From assembly GCA_021298355.1 (NCBI GenBank), contig JAJTEH010000015.1, positions 1 to 63,589 on the forward strand: DNA of 63,589 bases, written 5' to 3'. Shown piece by piece: positions 26,832 through 36,698 of the stretch. A model generated the notes under the pieces. The model was not told where the DNA came from. It ran no database searches and saw only the letters and a program-made list of their open reading frames with translations. Source of the DNA: Flammeovirgaceae bacterium. Its GTDB lineage: Bacteria; Bacteroidota; Bacteroidia; Cytophagales; Cyclobacteriaceae. Every line of letters begins with the position of its first letter. Positions within the stretch are counted from its first letter, which is position 1. Both the position numbers and the translations under genes were made by a program.

Positions 26832-26857
26832 ATGATCTTATTTGTTGCTAAAACAGC

Positions 26858-29233
26858 ATGGCTTTGAAACGCATCTCGGTATCAGTAAAAAAAAGAAAGC
26901 GATACATTTTCGTTTTCTTTTTGTTGGTAATTTTTAGCGTTTGGTTCATCGTTTTTTTACCCGATCCACTTTTTACAACAACGTATTCGCGCGTATTAAA
27001 ATCAAGAGAAGGAAAATTACTGGCAGCCTCAGTTAGTGCCGATGGCCAATGGCGGTTTCCGGCCACATTACAAATTCCAGAAAAGTTCGAAACATGTATA
27101 CTTACTTTCGAGGATAAACGATTCTACCATCATCCGGGTATAGATTTACTGGCATTTGGGAGGGCAATGCGTAATAATTTATCTGCTGGTAAAATTGTAA
27201 ATGGTGGCAGTACTTTAACCATGCAAGTAGCCCGTATGGCCCGTGGTAACAAACCACGCACATTTTGGCAAAAAAGCATGGAATTACTGTGGGCCTTGCG
27301 TATAGATCTACGTTATTCTAAAGATGAAATCTTACAATTATACGCTGCACACGCACCATTTGGCGGAAATGTAGTTGGTTTAGAAGCAGCTTGTTGGCGC
27401 TATTTTGGTAGAACGGCCGAAGATCTTTCGTGGGCCGAAGCTGCTACGCTTGCCGTATTGCCCAATGCGCCATCGTTACTGCACCTGGGCAAAAACCGCG
27501 AAGCATTAGTAGCTAAACGCAACAACTTGTTGCAAAAGTTGCACCGCAAAGGTTTACTAAATGCCGACAACCTACAACTGGCCCTACAAGAACCTTTACC
27601 GGATGTAGTGCAAGCGTTGCCCAGACATGCCAGGCATTTGTTGGTGAATAGTATAGCTGAGCGTGGAGATACTTCTACATTAGTTTTTGCATGGCAACTT
27701 AGGTTAGAGGAACTTGTACAGCAACATCACGAAAATTTAAAATCGAAAAAAATCAATCATGTTGCGGCAGTAATATTGGGTGTAGATAAAGGCGAGATTC
27801 TTGCTTATGCAGGAAATGTTGATGCGTACAATCAAGTACCGAATACAGAAGTTGATGTGGCAAAAGCAAACCGCAGCACAGGCAGTATTTTAAAACCATT
27901 TTTATTTGCAGCTGCGCTTCAGGAAGGGAAAATAAGTACAACATCATTATTGCCTGATGTACCTACGTACATAAATGGTTTTGCTCCTCGTAATTTTAAC
28001 AGAGAGTTCGATGGCGCAGTGCCCGCAGGCGAAGCATTAATTCGCTCGCTTAATGTGCCTGCTGTTTATTTGCTTCAACAATACCGGTACGAAAAGTTTT
28101 ACAGTTTACTTAAAGAAATAGGTATAAACTCCTTAACACAATCTCCGGATCATTATGGTTTATCTATGATCTTAGGAGGTGCAGAAGCCAATGCTCTGGA
28201 AATAGGAGGAGCCTATGCTTCTATGGCAAGGGTATTGTTACGGTATAACCAACGCAAAGGGCAATTAAAATATTCGCCTCACGATTGGCAAACACCCACT
28301 TTGGTTCCTCAAAAAGATACACTGCCGGTAGGGCAAAATCCACGTGGTTATTTACAAGCTTCTGCCATTTATCATACACTACAACAACTAACGCAGGTGT
28401 ATAGGCCAGGAGAAGAAACAGGTTGGCGTAACTTTTTCAACACGAAAAAAATTGCATGGAAAACAGGCACAAGTTTCGGCTTTCGCGATGGATGGGCAAT
28501 TGGTGTAACATCGGCCTATGTAGTTGCCGTTTGGGTTGGTAATGCCGAAGGCGAAGGCAGGCCTGGATTAACCGGAACAGAGGCTGCATCGCCATTGCTA
28601 TTTTCTATTTTCGATTTTTTACCCGATAGCCACTGGTTTAAACAACCAAAGGAAGAAGAAACAAACATCGTGTTGTGTAGCATAAGTGGATACCGCGCCA
28701 GTGTTTACTGCGATGTAAAAGATACTGTATGGCATCCGCGCCAAACTACCTTGCTTCCAGTTTGTAATAATCATACACCAGTTTCGCTCGATGCCAACGG
28801 AATACACAGAGTAAACAGTACGTGTTATCCTGTAGCAAATATGGTAACCAAAAACTTTTTTGTGCTGCCACCTGTGCAAGCCTATTATTATAAAAAGAAA
28901 ACGAACCATGTTACCTCTTTACCAGATTGGGCACCGGGTTGTCTGTCTGATCAACAACTCCAGGTTATAGACATGGTTTACCCAAAACACAAAACCAAAG
29001 TTTTTTTACCACGCGATTTATCGGGTAAACTTAGTGAGCTTATTATGGAAGCTGTGCACCAAAAGCCTGGCGCCAAACTTTATTGGCATTTAGATGGAGT
29101 GTATATGGGCATAACAAAAGCATCGCACAAAATGCCTATACAACCCTATCCCGGAAAGCACAGATTGGTTCTTGTAGATGAATCTGGGCAAGATATTGAA
29201 ATAGATTTCGAGATAAGTTCAACTTATAAATAG
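26858..29233 (+). CDS. pbpC: Penicillin-binding protein 1C
   Basis: The 791-residue class A enzyme has an N-terminal membrane anchor (about 16-34). The glycosyltransferase domain has catalytic Glu85 in FEDKRFYHHPGID and the GGSTLTMQVAR motif. The transpeptidase domain has active Ser343 (SILK346) and KTG at 535-537. A C-terminal BiPBP_C domain follows (about 700-790). It polymerises and may cross-link peptidoglycan at the periplasmic face. Many bacteria pair pbpC with an alpha-2-macroglobulin gene, and none is present here. Confidence 0.93.
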   Translation: MALKRISVSVKKRKRYIFVFFLLVIFSVWFIVFLPDPLFTTTYSRVLKSREGKLLAASVSADGQWRFPATLQIPEKFETCILTFEDKRFYHHPGIDLLAFGRAMRNNLSAGKIVNGGSTLTMQVARMARGNKPRTFWQKSMELLWALRIDLRYSKDEILQLYAAHAPFGGNVVGLEAACWRYFGRTAEDLSWAEAATLAVLPNAPSLLHLGKNREALVAKRNNLLQKLHRKGLLNADNLQLALQEPLPDVVQALPRHARHLLVNSIAERGDTSTLVFAWQLRLEELVQQHHENLKSKKINHVAAVILGVDKGEILAYAGNVDAYNQVPNTEVDVAKANRSTGSILKPFLFAAALQEGKISTTSLLPDVPTYINGFAPRNFNREFDGAVPAGEALIRSLNVPAVYLLQQYRYEKFYSLLKEIGINSLTQSPDHYGLSMILGGAEANALEIGGAYASMARVLLRYNQRKGQLKYSPHDWQTPTLVPQKDTLPVGQNPRGYLQASAIYHTLQQLTQVYRPGEETGWRNFFNTKKIAWKTGTSFGFRDGWAIGVTSAYVVAVWVGNAEGEGRPGLTGTEAASPLLFSIFDFLPDSHWFKQPKEEETNIVLCSISGYRASVYCDVKDTVWHPRQTTLLPVCNNHTPVSLDANGIHRVNSTCYPVANMVTKNFFVLPPVQAYYYKKKTNHVTSLPDWAPGCLSDQQLQVIDMVYPKHKTKVFLPRDLSGKLSELIMEAVHQKPGAKLYWHLDGVYMGITKASHKMPIQPYPGKHRLVLVDESGQDIEIDFEISSTYK

Positions 29234-29330
29234 TTGACTGGTAAAGCTTTAGTTGTTTTATATTAATTCTTTACTATATTAACATCCTGATTAAAACCTG
29301 TTCTATTTCACGGTAAAAACCCCAGTAAAC

Positions 29331-30620
29331 ATGAACCTGTCTCTATTTTTTTGCAGGATATTGGTATTATTTTCATTCATTTCCAGCGTTTGCAATCCTG
29401 CTTTTGCCACAAAGCAAGTGGCCACCGATACTTTACCCAATTATGTAGTAATTGGCGCCTTTGCCAAACACAAAAATGCAATTCGGTTTACAGAACATGC
29501 GCGTAAAGACTTATCGTTAAACGCTCTGTACGAAATTAATCCAAATCGCAACCTCTATTATGTGTATTGTTTAACAACTTCGCAAGTAGACCAAGCCATT
29601 ATCGAAGCTAAGAGATTACGCGCCAACACAGAACTTCGCGATGCCTGGGTATTTCATGGTATTTTGGGCGAAGGAAAAGTAAACGTAAGGAGCGTAGATA
29701 TAAACCCAATTACCAATAAACAGATACAAGTAGAAGCGAGTGAAAACAATAAACTCGCTGCTGGCAATACTGAGTTGAAAAGCGATCTTGTAAAAGCTGA
29801 GGGAAAATCTGAAGAAGAAATTGGTACAAAAAACGAAAACACACCAATTGTAGAGAAAACTACAATAGAAGACAACACGCCAACAAACACGCCCGACAAA
29901 GAGGAAGATATAAGCGGTAAAGGTTTTGTATTTAAGCTTATTCGATTTGTAGATCAGCAAGAAGTAAAAGGAGAAGTTGATGTGATAGACCCCGACAAAG
30001 CTAAAAAACTAGCCAGCTACGAAGGCAACAGAAGTGTAAAGGTAGCGCCCGTTAATAACAAATCAGGACAGGTAACTTTTGCTACCGAAGTTTTTGGTTA
30101 TAGAAAAATGCAACGTGATGTTGATTTTAATAATCCCACGGCAGAAGATATTCAGGTAGATGAAAACGGAAATACCATTGTTCCGTTCGAATTAGTTCGT
30201 TTACAAAAAGGAGACATCGCCATTATGTATAATGTCAATTTCTTTAGAGATGCGGCCATCATGCGCCCCGAATCTCGCTATGAGGTAAACAGTTTACTTG
30301 AAATGCTTCGCGAAAATCCTAAGTACAAGATTAAAATTCATGGCCATACAAATGGAAATCACGCAGGTAAAATAATTTACAGAAACAACGATTCTAAAGA
30401 ATTTTTTGCTTTAACCAATTCGCGCGATGGATATGGATCTGCCAAAGAATTATCGAGAGCACGTGCCGAAGAAATACGCGAATTTCTGATAAGCGAAGGA
30501 ATTGCTCCCGAAAGAACTTCGATAAAAGCTTGGGGCGGTAAGCAAGCCATACACGATAAATTAAGCGCAAAAGCACAAGAAAATGTACGTGTTGAAATAG
30601 AAATTTTAGAAGATAAATAA
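29331..30620 (+). CDS. OmpA-family outer-membrane protein with SPOR-like N-terminal domain
   Basis: The 429-residue protein has a signal peptide (about 1-26). An N-terminal domain (about 36-110, YVVIGAFAKHKNAIRFTEHA) reads like a SPOR-type peptidoglycan-binding repeat. A charged linker follows (115-200), then a middle domain, and an OmpA-like peptidoglycan-binding domain (about 310-429) with KIKIHGHTNGN and LSRARAEEIREFL. It probably tethers the outer membrane to the wall. It resembles parts of Bacteroidota gliding/secretion-associated OmpA proteins, but no Por/Gld gene lies nearby. A strong terminator follows. Confidence 0.8.
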   Translation: MNLSLFFCRILVLFSFISSVCNPAFATKQVATDTLPNYVVIGAFAKHKNAIRFTEHARKDLSLNALYEINPNRNLYYVYCLTTSQVDQAIIEAKRLRANTELRDAWVFHGILGEGKVNVRSVDINPITNKQIQVEASENNKLAAGNTELKSDLVKAEGKSEEEIGTKNENTPIVEKTTIEDNTPTNTPDKEEDISGKGFVFKLIRFVDQQEVKGEVDVIDPDKAKKLASYEGNRSVKVAPVNNKSGQVTFATEVFGYRKMQRDVDFNNPTAEDIQVDENGNTIVPFELVRLQKGDIAIMYNVNFFRDAAIMRPESRYEVNSLLEMLRENPKYKIKIHGHTNGNHAGKIIYRNNDSKEFFALTNSRDGYGSAKELSRARAEEIREFLISEGIAPERTSIKAWGGKQAIHDKLSAKAQENVRVEIEILEDK

Positions 30621-30638
30621 GGGCATTATCCCTAACTA

Positions 30639-30671
30639 AAAAAAAGCGGTCTTAAAATGCCGCTTTTTTTA
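30639..30671 (+). terminator. Terminator of the OmpA-family gene
   Basis: AAAAAAAAGCGG (30639-30650) and CCGCTTTTTTT (30661-30671) form an 11-bp stem with a 10-nt loop and a T-run, 18 bp after the stop at 30620. Confidence 0.88.
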
Positions 30672-30728
30672 TTTATGTAGAATTGAACTGACATTTCGGA
30701 AGTTTTATAAAATCAAAAATTCTTCCTT

Positions 30729-30868
30729 GTGAGTGTCTGCTTAAATGCATAAAAATCACCTCACCTCGTCCTTATGCTTCGGTAATCCCTTACCAATGGA
30801 GAGAGGAAGGAGGTAAGGTTTATTTTAAAGAATTATTTTTTCATGTAAGACTTGATGCTGATACTCAC
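30729..30868 (+). repeat. 140-bp dispersed palindromic element, copy 3
   Basis: The outer arms GTGAGTGTCTGC and GCTGATACTCAC pair at 11 of 12 positions (one T-T mismatch, one G-U). The core ACCTCACC/GGTAAGGT is retained. It lies between the OmpA terminator and the FtsX-type permease gene, whose start is 88 bp further on. The length is exactly 140 bp, like the other copies. Confidence 0.88.
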
Positions 30869-30956
30869 GTTCTTTTTCTAAATAATCAAATAAAGTCAAC
30901 TCAATAAAAACTATTTTAGCTTAGGCTACATCTTACCATGTATAAACACCAACCCT

Positions 30957-33350
30957 ATGTTAAAAAATCTTCTGCTTATAACATGGCGCACAATTAGAAA
31001 AGAAAAGACCTACAGCGCCATAAACATAGTGGGCTTAACGGTAGGGTTAGCATCGGCCACTTTTTTATTTCTGTATATTTTAGATGAACTAAGCTATGAC
31101 CAATACCACGAAAACCGGGAAAACATATACAGAATTGTAAGCAACATTAAAGAGCCTGATAATGCCTTTAGTTGGGCGGTAGTGCAAATACCCATGGCAG
31201 AAGAACTAAGAAATAATTACAGTGAAGTTAAAAATACAGTTCGCTTTTTTGGTACACCACGTACACTCTTCAAGCATGGAGAAAAACAGTTTTACGAAGA
31301 AGATTTTTTTCTTGCCGATTCTACTGTATTCGATGTTTTCACCTATAAAGCATTAGAAGGAGATTTAACCACAGCACTCGACAGACCTTTTACTTTGGTG
31401 CTTACCAAAACAATAGCAGAAAAATATTTTGGTAAAACAGATGTGGTAGGCGAGTCGCTTACCAACCAACAAGGAGAAACATTCGAAGTTACGGCTGTTT
31501 TAGAAGATGTTCCTTACAATTCTCACTTTCGGTTCGATGCCCTGATAAGCAGAAGTACAAGACCACAAAACCAGGGTGGTTGGGGAAATTTTGGCGTATA
31601 CACCTACGTTATGTTCGCTCCGGGTTTTAACATAGCCAACATGCAACCAATATTCGAGAAAATAAGAAAAGAAAAAGTTAAACCCATATTCGAACAATAC
31701 GGCATTGATATACAATACGAATTACAAAAAATAACGAACATTCATCTTTACTCTAAAATACAAGACGAAGCCGAAGAAGGTGGCGACATTGCCTACCTCT
31801 GGATTTTTGGGGCAATCGCTTTTTTTATGCTGCTAATTGCTTCCATTAACTACATGAATTTGGCCACTGCACGTTCTGCAAACAGAGCAAAAGAAGTTGG
31901 CATTAGAAAGGTAATGGGCTCTGGCAGAACAACCTTAATGGCTCAGTTTGTTACCGAATCATTTGTAATGACTTTCGGTGCCTTGCTGATTAGCTTTCTG
32001 GCCATCGTTTTAGTATTACCTTATTTTAATACACTCGCTAACAAACAAATCGCATTAAATCAAATACTCAACCCTGTAATTCTATTTGGTTTAGTAGCTA
32101 TGGCGTTATTCGTTGGTCTTATAGGGGGTAGTTATCCGGCTTTTTATCTTTCAGGTTTTAACCCTGTGGCAGTTTTAAAAGGCAAACTTGCCAGTAGGGG
32201 TGGTAATGCTTTTTTTAGAAAGTCGCTGGTGGTACTTCAGTTTGGTATATCAATTTTTATGTTGGTTAGTACAAGTATTGTTTACAGTCAGTTACAATAC
32301 ATGCGCAAAAAAGATTTGGGTTTCGATAAAGAACGCGTTATCCGGATAGAATTATCGCGCAACATGCAAAGTAGAACTGGCTTGTTGTTAAATAAACTAA
32401 AGCAAAATGCAAATGTAGAAGCAGCCGGTATAACCGATGCTACCCCTGGCCAAGGCATAGGAAAAATTGTAATGCAGGTAGAAGATAAAGAGGGGAAAAT
32501 GGTGGATAGAGGAGTGGATTTATTCAGCATGGATACGCAGTTTATAGATGTAATGGGGATGCAACTGGTAACGGGAAGAAATTTTTCTAAAGATAACCCA
32601 GCCGATACTTTGCATGCTGTATTAGTAAACGAAGCGATGGTTGCACGCATGGGGTGGGATAATCCGATTGGAAAAAGATTTTCGTTTGGAGGAGAAATCA
32701 ACGAACAAAATCCGGAAAGGTTGGTGATCGGAGTGGTGAAGGATTATCATCAGAATTCTTTATACGATGCCATCGAACCAGTATTAATGGTTATGGGTAA
32801 TCCTTTACCATACGTGGTTATCCGAACAAAAAAAGATTTTAATGTACAGCAAACAATTTCGGCAATAGAACAAAACTGGAAAGAAGTATTTCCGGATAAT
32901 CCTTTCGAATACCAATTTTTAGACCAGGATTTTAATTCGCAGTATAAAGCAGATGAAAAGAGAAGCACCATTTTTACAGTGTTTTCTACCTTAACCATAG
33001 TAATTGCATGTTTGGGCTTGTTAGGGTTAGCCGCCTATACTACAGAGCAACGCGCAAAAGAAATGGGCATTCGAAAAGTAAATGGTGCCAGTGTTCAAAG
33101 TCTTGTTATGTTAGTAGCAAAAGAGTTTGTTGCTTTGGTAGGCATAGGCTTATTGTTAGCTATACCTTTTGCTTATTTTTTTACCGATACATGGTTAGGC
33201 AATTTTGCTTACAGAATTGAACTAATTGCACAATGGCCTTTGCTTGTTATTGCTGCTATATTGGCTACAGTTGTAACATGTATTACCGTTGGCTACCATG
33301 TTTTGCGCATGGCAATGGCCAATCCGGTTAAAACACTAAAGGAAGAATAA
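30957..33350 (+). CDS. FtsX/MacB-type ABC transporter permease
   Basis: The 797-residue protein has an N-terminal transmembrane helix (about 20-42), a periplasmic MacB-like core domain, and a central FtsX domain of three helices (about 280-410). A second periplasmic domain and a second FtsX domain (about 680-790) follow. The duplicated layout is the common Bacteroidota LolE/MacB-like permease. No ATPase gene is adjacent, so its partner must be elsewhere. Transport of antimicrobial compounds or mechanotransmission are both possible, and the substrate is unknown. Confidence 0.85.
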   Translation: MLKNLLLITWRTIRKEKTYSAINIVGLTVGLASATFLFLYILDELSYDQYHENRENIYRIVSNIKEPDNAFSWAVVQIPMAEELRNNYSEVKNTVRFFGTPRTLFKHGEKQFYEEDFFLADSTVFDVFTYKALEGDLTTALDRPFTLVLTKTIAEKYFGKTDVVGESLTNQQGETFEVTAVLEDVPYNSHFRFDALISRSTRPQNQGGWGNFGVYTYVMFAPGFNIANMQPIFEKIRKEKVKPIFEQYGIDIQYELQKITNIHLYSKIQDEAEEGGDIAYLWIFGAIAFFMLLIASINYMNLATARSANRAKEVGIRKVMGSGRTTLMAQFVTESFVMTFGALLISFLAIVLVLPYFNTLANKQIALNQILNPVILFGLVAMALFVGLIGGSYPAFYLSGFNPVAVLKGKLASRGGNAFFRKSLVVLQFGISIFMLVSTSIVYSQLQYMRKKDLGFDKERVIRIELSRNMQSRTGLLLNKLKQNANVEAAGITDATPGQGIGKIVMQVEDKEGKMVDRGVDLFSMDTQFIDVMGMQLVTGRNFSKDNPADTLHAVLVNEAMVARMGWDNPIGKRFSFGGEINEQNPERLVIGVVKDYHQNSLYDAIEPVLMVMGNPLPYVVIRTKKDFNVQQTISAIEQNWKEVFPDNPFEYQFLDQDFNSQYKADEKRSTIFTVFSTLTIVIACLGLLGLAAYTTEQRAKEMGIRKVNGASVQSLVMLVAKEFVALVGIGLLLAIPFAYFFTDTWLGNFAYRIELIAQWPLLVIAAILATVVTCITVGYHVLRMAMANPVKTLKEE

Positions 33351-33498
33351 AGACACATTTGCTACATACATACTTACACATGTTGCCTATGTGTTAATTA
33401 CTCAAGTGGATAAGCATAGAATAGTACGATACTGAAATTTTTTTGAAGGTTTAATTCTTCAGAAACAATTCCTAATTAAGCAGTACCTTTGAGGCTGC

Positions 33499-34629
33499 AT
33501 GATTTTTACAGTACAACATCAGGATACACAGTCGAAAGCAAGAGCAGGCGAATTAGTTACCGATCATGGTACAATACAAACACCAATATTTATGCCGGTT
33601 GGCACAGCCGGTTCGGTTAAGGCCTTGCATCAGCGCGAACTCGAGCAGGATGTTAAGGCACAAATCATTTTAGGAAATACCTATCATCTATATTTAAGAC
33701 CAGGCACCGAATTGCTAAAGAAAGCAGGCGGTTTACATCGCTTTAATGGGTGGAATAAACCCATCTTAACCGATAGTGGTGGATACCAGGTATATTCGTT
33801 AGGGCACAACCGGAAAATTACAGAAGAAGGTGTAGTATTTAAATCGCATATTGATGGTTCGCGCCATGTTTTTACACCAGAATCGGTGATGGACATTGAG
33901 CGCGAAATTGGTGCCGATATCATTATGGCCTTCGATGAATGCACACCCTATCCTTGCGAATATAATTACGCAAAAAAATCGATGTACTTAACACATCGTT
34001 GGTTAGAAAGATGCGTGAAACGTGTACACGAAACAGAATCTCTTTATCCTTATTCGCAATCTTTGTTTCCTATTGTGCAAGGCAGTGTGTATAAAGATTT
34101 GCGCGAAGAATCTGCACACTTTATTGCCAACCAGCAACAACCTGGCAATGCCATTGGCGGATTATCTGTGGGCGAACCTCACGAAGACATGTACGCCATG
34201 ACTGATCTGGTTTGCGCTATACTACCAAAAGACAAACCCCGGTATCTCATGGGGGTAGGAACACCCGAAAATATTTTAGAATGTATCGCTCTGGGTATCG
34301 ATATGTTCGACTGCGTTATGCCTACCCGAAACGCGCGGAATGGTATGTTATTTACTACCGAAGGGATCATTAATATAAGAAACGAAAAGTGGAAGGACGA
34401 TCTTTCGCCAATCGATGCAACTTTAGGAGGTTATGCCAGCACTTTTTATTCTAAAGCTTATTTGCGTCATTTAATTATAAGTAAAGAAATTTTAGGCGCG
34501 CAAATTGCTTCGATACACAACCTTACTTTTTATTTGTGGTTAGTGCAACAAGCACGCGAACAAATAGTAGCCGGAACTTTTACAAATTGGAAAAACCAAA
34601 TGGTAAAACGTGTTTCGCAAAGGGTATAA
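33499..34629 (+). CDS. tgt: tRNA-guanine transglycosylase
   Basis: The 376-residue TIM-barrel enzyme exchanges G34 of GUN-anticodon tRNAs for preQ1 on the way to queuosine. The catalytic Asp92 (TDSGGYQ) and nucleophile Asp271 (MFDCVMPTRNARNG) are present. The zinc site is odd. In E. coli the ligands are three Cys in CDCYTC and a His; here the aligned residues are Leu309, Gly311 and Ser314 while His340 is kept. The downstream lptF/G-like and EamA genes are a common Bacteroidota arrangement. TACCTTTG at 33484-33491 may be its -7 box, leaving almost no leader. Confidence 0.93.
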   Translation: MIFTVQHQDTQSKARAGELVTDHGTIQTPIFMPVGTAGSVKALHQRELEQDVKAQIILGNTYHLYLRPGTELLKKAGGLHRFNGWNKPILTDSGGYQVYSLGHNRKITEEGVVFKSHIDGSRHVFTPESVMDIEREIGADIIMAFDECTPYPCEYNYAKKSMYLTHRWLERCVKRVHETESLYPYSQSLFPIVQGSVYKDLREESAHFIANQQQPGNAIGGLSVGEPHEDMYAMTDLVCAILPKDKPRYLMGVGTPENILECIALGIDMFDCVMPTRNARNGMLFTTEGIINIRNEKWKDDLSPIDATLGGYASTFYSKAYLRHLIISKEILGAQIASIHNLTFYLWLVQQAREQIVAGTFTNWKNQMVKRVSQRV

Positions 34630-34662
34630 AAAAAGCATACTGTTGATTAAGAAAAACCTGTT

Positions 34663-35799
34663 TTGAAAATACTAGACCGCTACATATTAAAACGATTTTT
34701 AAGCACATTCTTTTTTGTAGTGCTTGTATTGCTTGCCATTATCTGTGTGATCGATTTAACAGAGAAGATGGATAAATACACCAAAAACAATTTATCTGGT
34801 GGAGAAATACTAAGTTACTATCTCGATTTCTTACCATGGATCGGAGGTTTGGTTACTCCCATTACAGTGTTTATCGCTACTGTATATGTATGCGCGCGCA
34901 TGGCGGGCCACACTGAGGTAATTGCTATTCTTAGCAGTGGCGTTAGTTTTAAACGTTTGCTTTTTCCTTATTTCATGGGAGCCTTTTTAATAGCAGCGTT
35001 AAGTTTTTGGTTTAATGGCTGGCTTATTCCCAACTCAAATAAAGACAGGCTCGCTTTTGAAATGCAATACCTGAAAGGTAAATTTTATTTCGATAAACGT
35101 AACATACACATACAGGTAACGCCAAACACGTATCTGTATATGCAAAACTACAACAACACCATCAACACCGGATATTATTTTACGATAGAAAAATTTGATA
35201 GTCTTCGCCTGGTAGAAAAACTTACGGCATCGCGCATCGTGTGGGATTCCGTAAAACAAAAATGGACCATGCACGATTGGAAAATAAGAAAAGTAGATGC
35301 TGTTTTTGAAAGCAGCGTTTTCCCCGAAAACCAACGGTTTAGCGAATATGATAAGCGAGTACGTTCGGGCGACTCATTAAAAACAGGAGCTACATTAGAT
35401 ACCGCTCTCGTAATCAACCCTAAAGAATTTGAAAACGACTATAGAAAATTCGATGGCATGACGATAACAGAATTACACATGTATATCGACAGGCTTCGTT
35501 CCAGAGGATCATCCGGAGTAGAATTATACGAAGTGGAATTATACACCCGATATGCTTCACCTTTCACAATTTTTATTCTAACTTTTATGGGTGTTATTGT
35601 TTCGTCACGTAAAAGCAGAGGAGGCACCGGTGTACAAATAGCATTGGGTTTTGCGCTCTCCTTTTTATTTATTCTGTTTTTTATTCTATTCCGGACTTTT
35701 GCCGAAGCAGGCTCTATGCCACCGGCTTTTTCCGTGTGGATTCCTAATCTGCTTTTTGCCGGTATTTCTATGTTGATGTATAAATATGTGCCCAGATAA
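34663..35799 (+). CDS. LptF/LptG (YjgP/YjgQ) family permease
   Basis: The 378-residue protein starts with TTG at 34663. Three N-terminal membrane segments, a periplasmic beta-jellyroll region (about 130-270) and three C-terminal helices form the LptF/G topology. These permeases extract lipopolysaccharide from the inner membrane and pass it to the Lpt bridge, powered by LptB. Only one such gene is here, and the second subunit must lie elsewhere. It ends with TAATG overlapping the EamA gene, so the two are coupled. Confidence 0.85.
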   Translation: MKILDRYILKRFLSTFFFVVLVLLAIICVIDLTEKMDKYTKNNLSGGEILSYYLDFLPWIGGLVTPITVFIATVYVCARMAGHTEVIAILSSGVSFKRLLFPYFMGAFLIAALSFWFNGWLIPNSNKDRLAFEMQYLKGKFYFDKRNIHIQVTPNTYLYMQNYNNTINTGYYFTIEKFDSLRLVEKLTASRIVWDSVKQKWTMHDWKIRKVDAVFESSVFPENQRFSEYDKRVRSGDSLKTGATLDTALVINPKEFENDYRKFDGMTITELHMYIDRLRSRGSSGVELYEVELYTRYASPFTIFILTFMGVIVSSRKSRGGTGVQIALGFALSFLFILFFILFRTFAEAGSMPPAFSVWIPNLLFAGISMLMYKYVPR

Positions 35800-36698
35800 T
35801 GGCAACAACGTTCGACTATATTAAGCTTCACTTCATAATATTCTTGTGGGGTTTTACAGCGGTACTTGGTTTATTTATTTCCATACCGGCCATCGAAATG
35901 GTGGTGTACCGAACTTTATTGGCGTGTTTGGCTATGGCAATTTTAATCGGAATAGGAAATGAAACATTTAAATTGCCCGCAGGGTATCTTCAAAAGTTAT
36001 TGCTTACAGGTTTTATTGTAGCCGCACATTGGATTACATTTTTTTTATCGGCTCGTGTGGCTAACGCCTCTGTAAGTTTAGTAGGCATTGCAACAGGTTC
36101 TCTTTGGGCTTCTGTACTCGATCCACTTTTAAGCAAAAGAAAAGTAAAAGGCTACGAAGTAGTTTTAGGATTACTAGTATTGCTGGGGCTATATGTAATT
36201 TTTGCTTTCGATTTTTCGTATCCGCTTGGTTTAGCTTTGGGTATTTTAAGTGGTTTTTTATCTGCATTGTTTTTTGCACTTAACCAAAGACTTGGTAAAC
36301 GCGTTACACCGTTTCAGGTAACATTTTACGAGATGCTTGGAGCATGTATTGGAGCGTTATTATATCTCGCTATTCATGTTTTTTTTATCGATATACAGTA
36401 TCAGATAAACTTTAACGCCACACTAACCGACTGGCTATGCATGTTGGTTTTGGCTTTGGTATGTACCGTGTATGCCTTTTCGGTTTCTGTAGAACTTATG
36501 AAACGACTATCCGTTTTTTTTATGCAGCTAAGTTTAAATCTGGAACCTGTTTATGGTATTGTGTTGGCCGTTTTGTTTTTTGGCGATACTGAAAAAATGA
36601 ATTGGCAATTTTATATAGGCACGTTATTAATTTTAGCGGCAGTTGCAGGTTACCCTTTACTAAAAAGAAAATTCAGTTCGGATGTACCTTTACAATAA
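35799..36698 (+). CDS. EamA/DMT-family transporter
   Basis: The 299-residue protein has ten predicted helices arranged as two EamA repeats (about 8-140 and 150-290). It is a drug/metabolite exporter or nucleotide-sugar-like transporter of unknown substrate in the inner membrane. It overlaps the LptF/G stop by one base and its own end overlaps the convergent ispE end by 9 bp. Position in the tgt-lptF/G-eamA run is typical for the phylum but does not reveal the substrate. Confidence 0.82.
   Translation: MATTFDYIKLHFIIFLWGFTAVLGLFISIPAIEMVVYRTLLACLAMAILIGIGNETFKLPAGYLQKLLLTGFIVAAHWITFFLSARVANASVSLVGIATGSLWASVLDPLLSKRKVKGYEVVLGLLVLLGLYVIFAFDFSYPLGLALGILSGFLSALFFALNQRLGKRVTPFQVTFYEMLGACIGALLYLAIHVFFIDIQYQINFNATLTDWLCMLVLALVCTVYAFSVSVELMKRLSVFFMQLSLNLEPVYGIVLAVLFFGDTEKMNWQFYIGTLLILAAVAGYPLLKRKFSSDVPLQ

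Noticed and set aside
33376-33394. A terminator after the FtsX-type gene (ACACAT/ATGTGT)
   Set aside because: The stem is only 6 bp and no T-run follows, so it was not listed as a feature.
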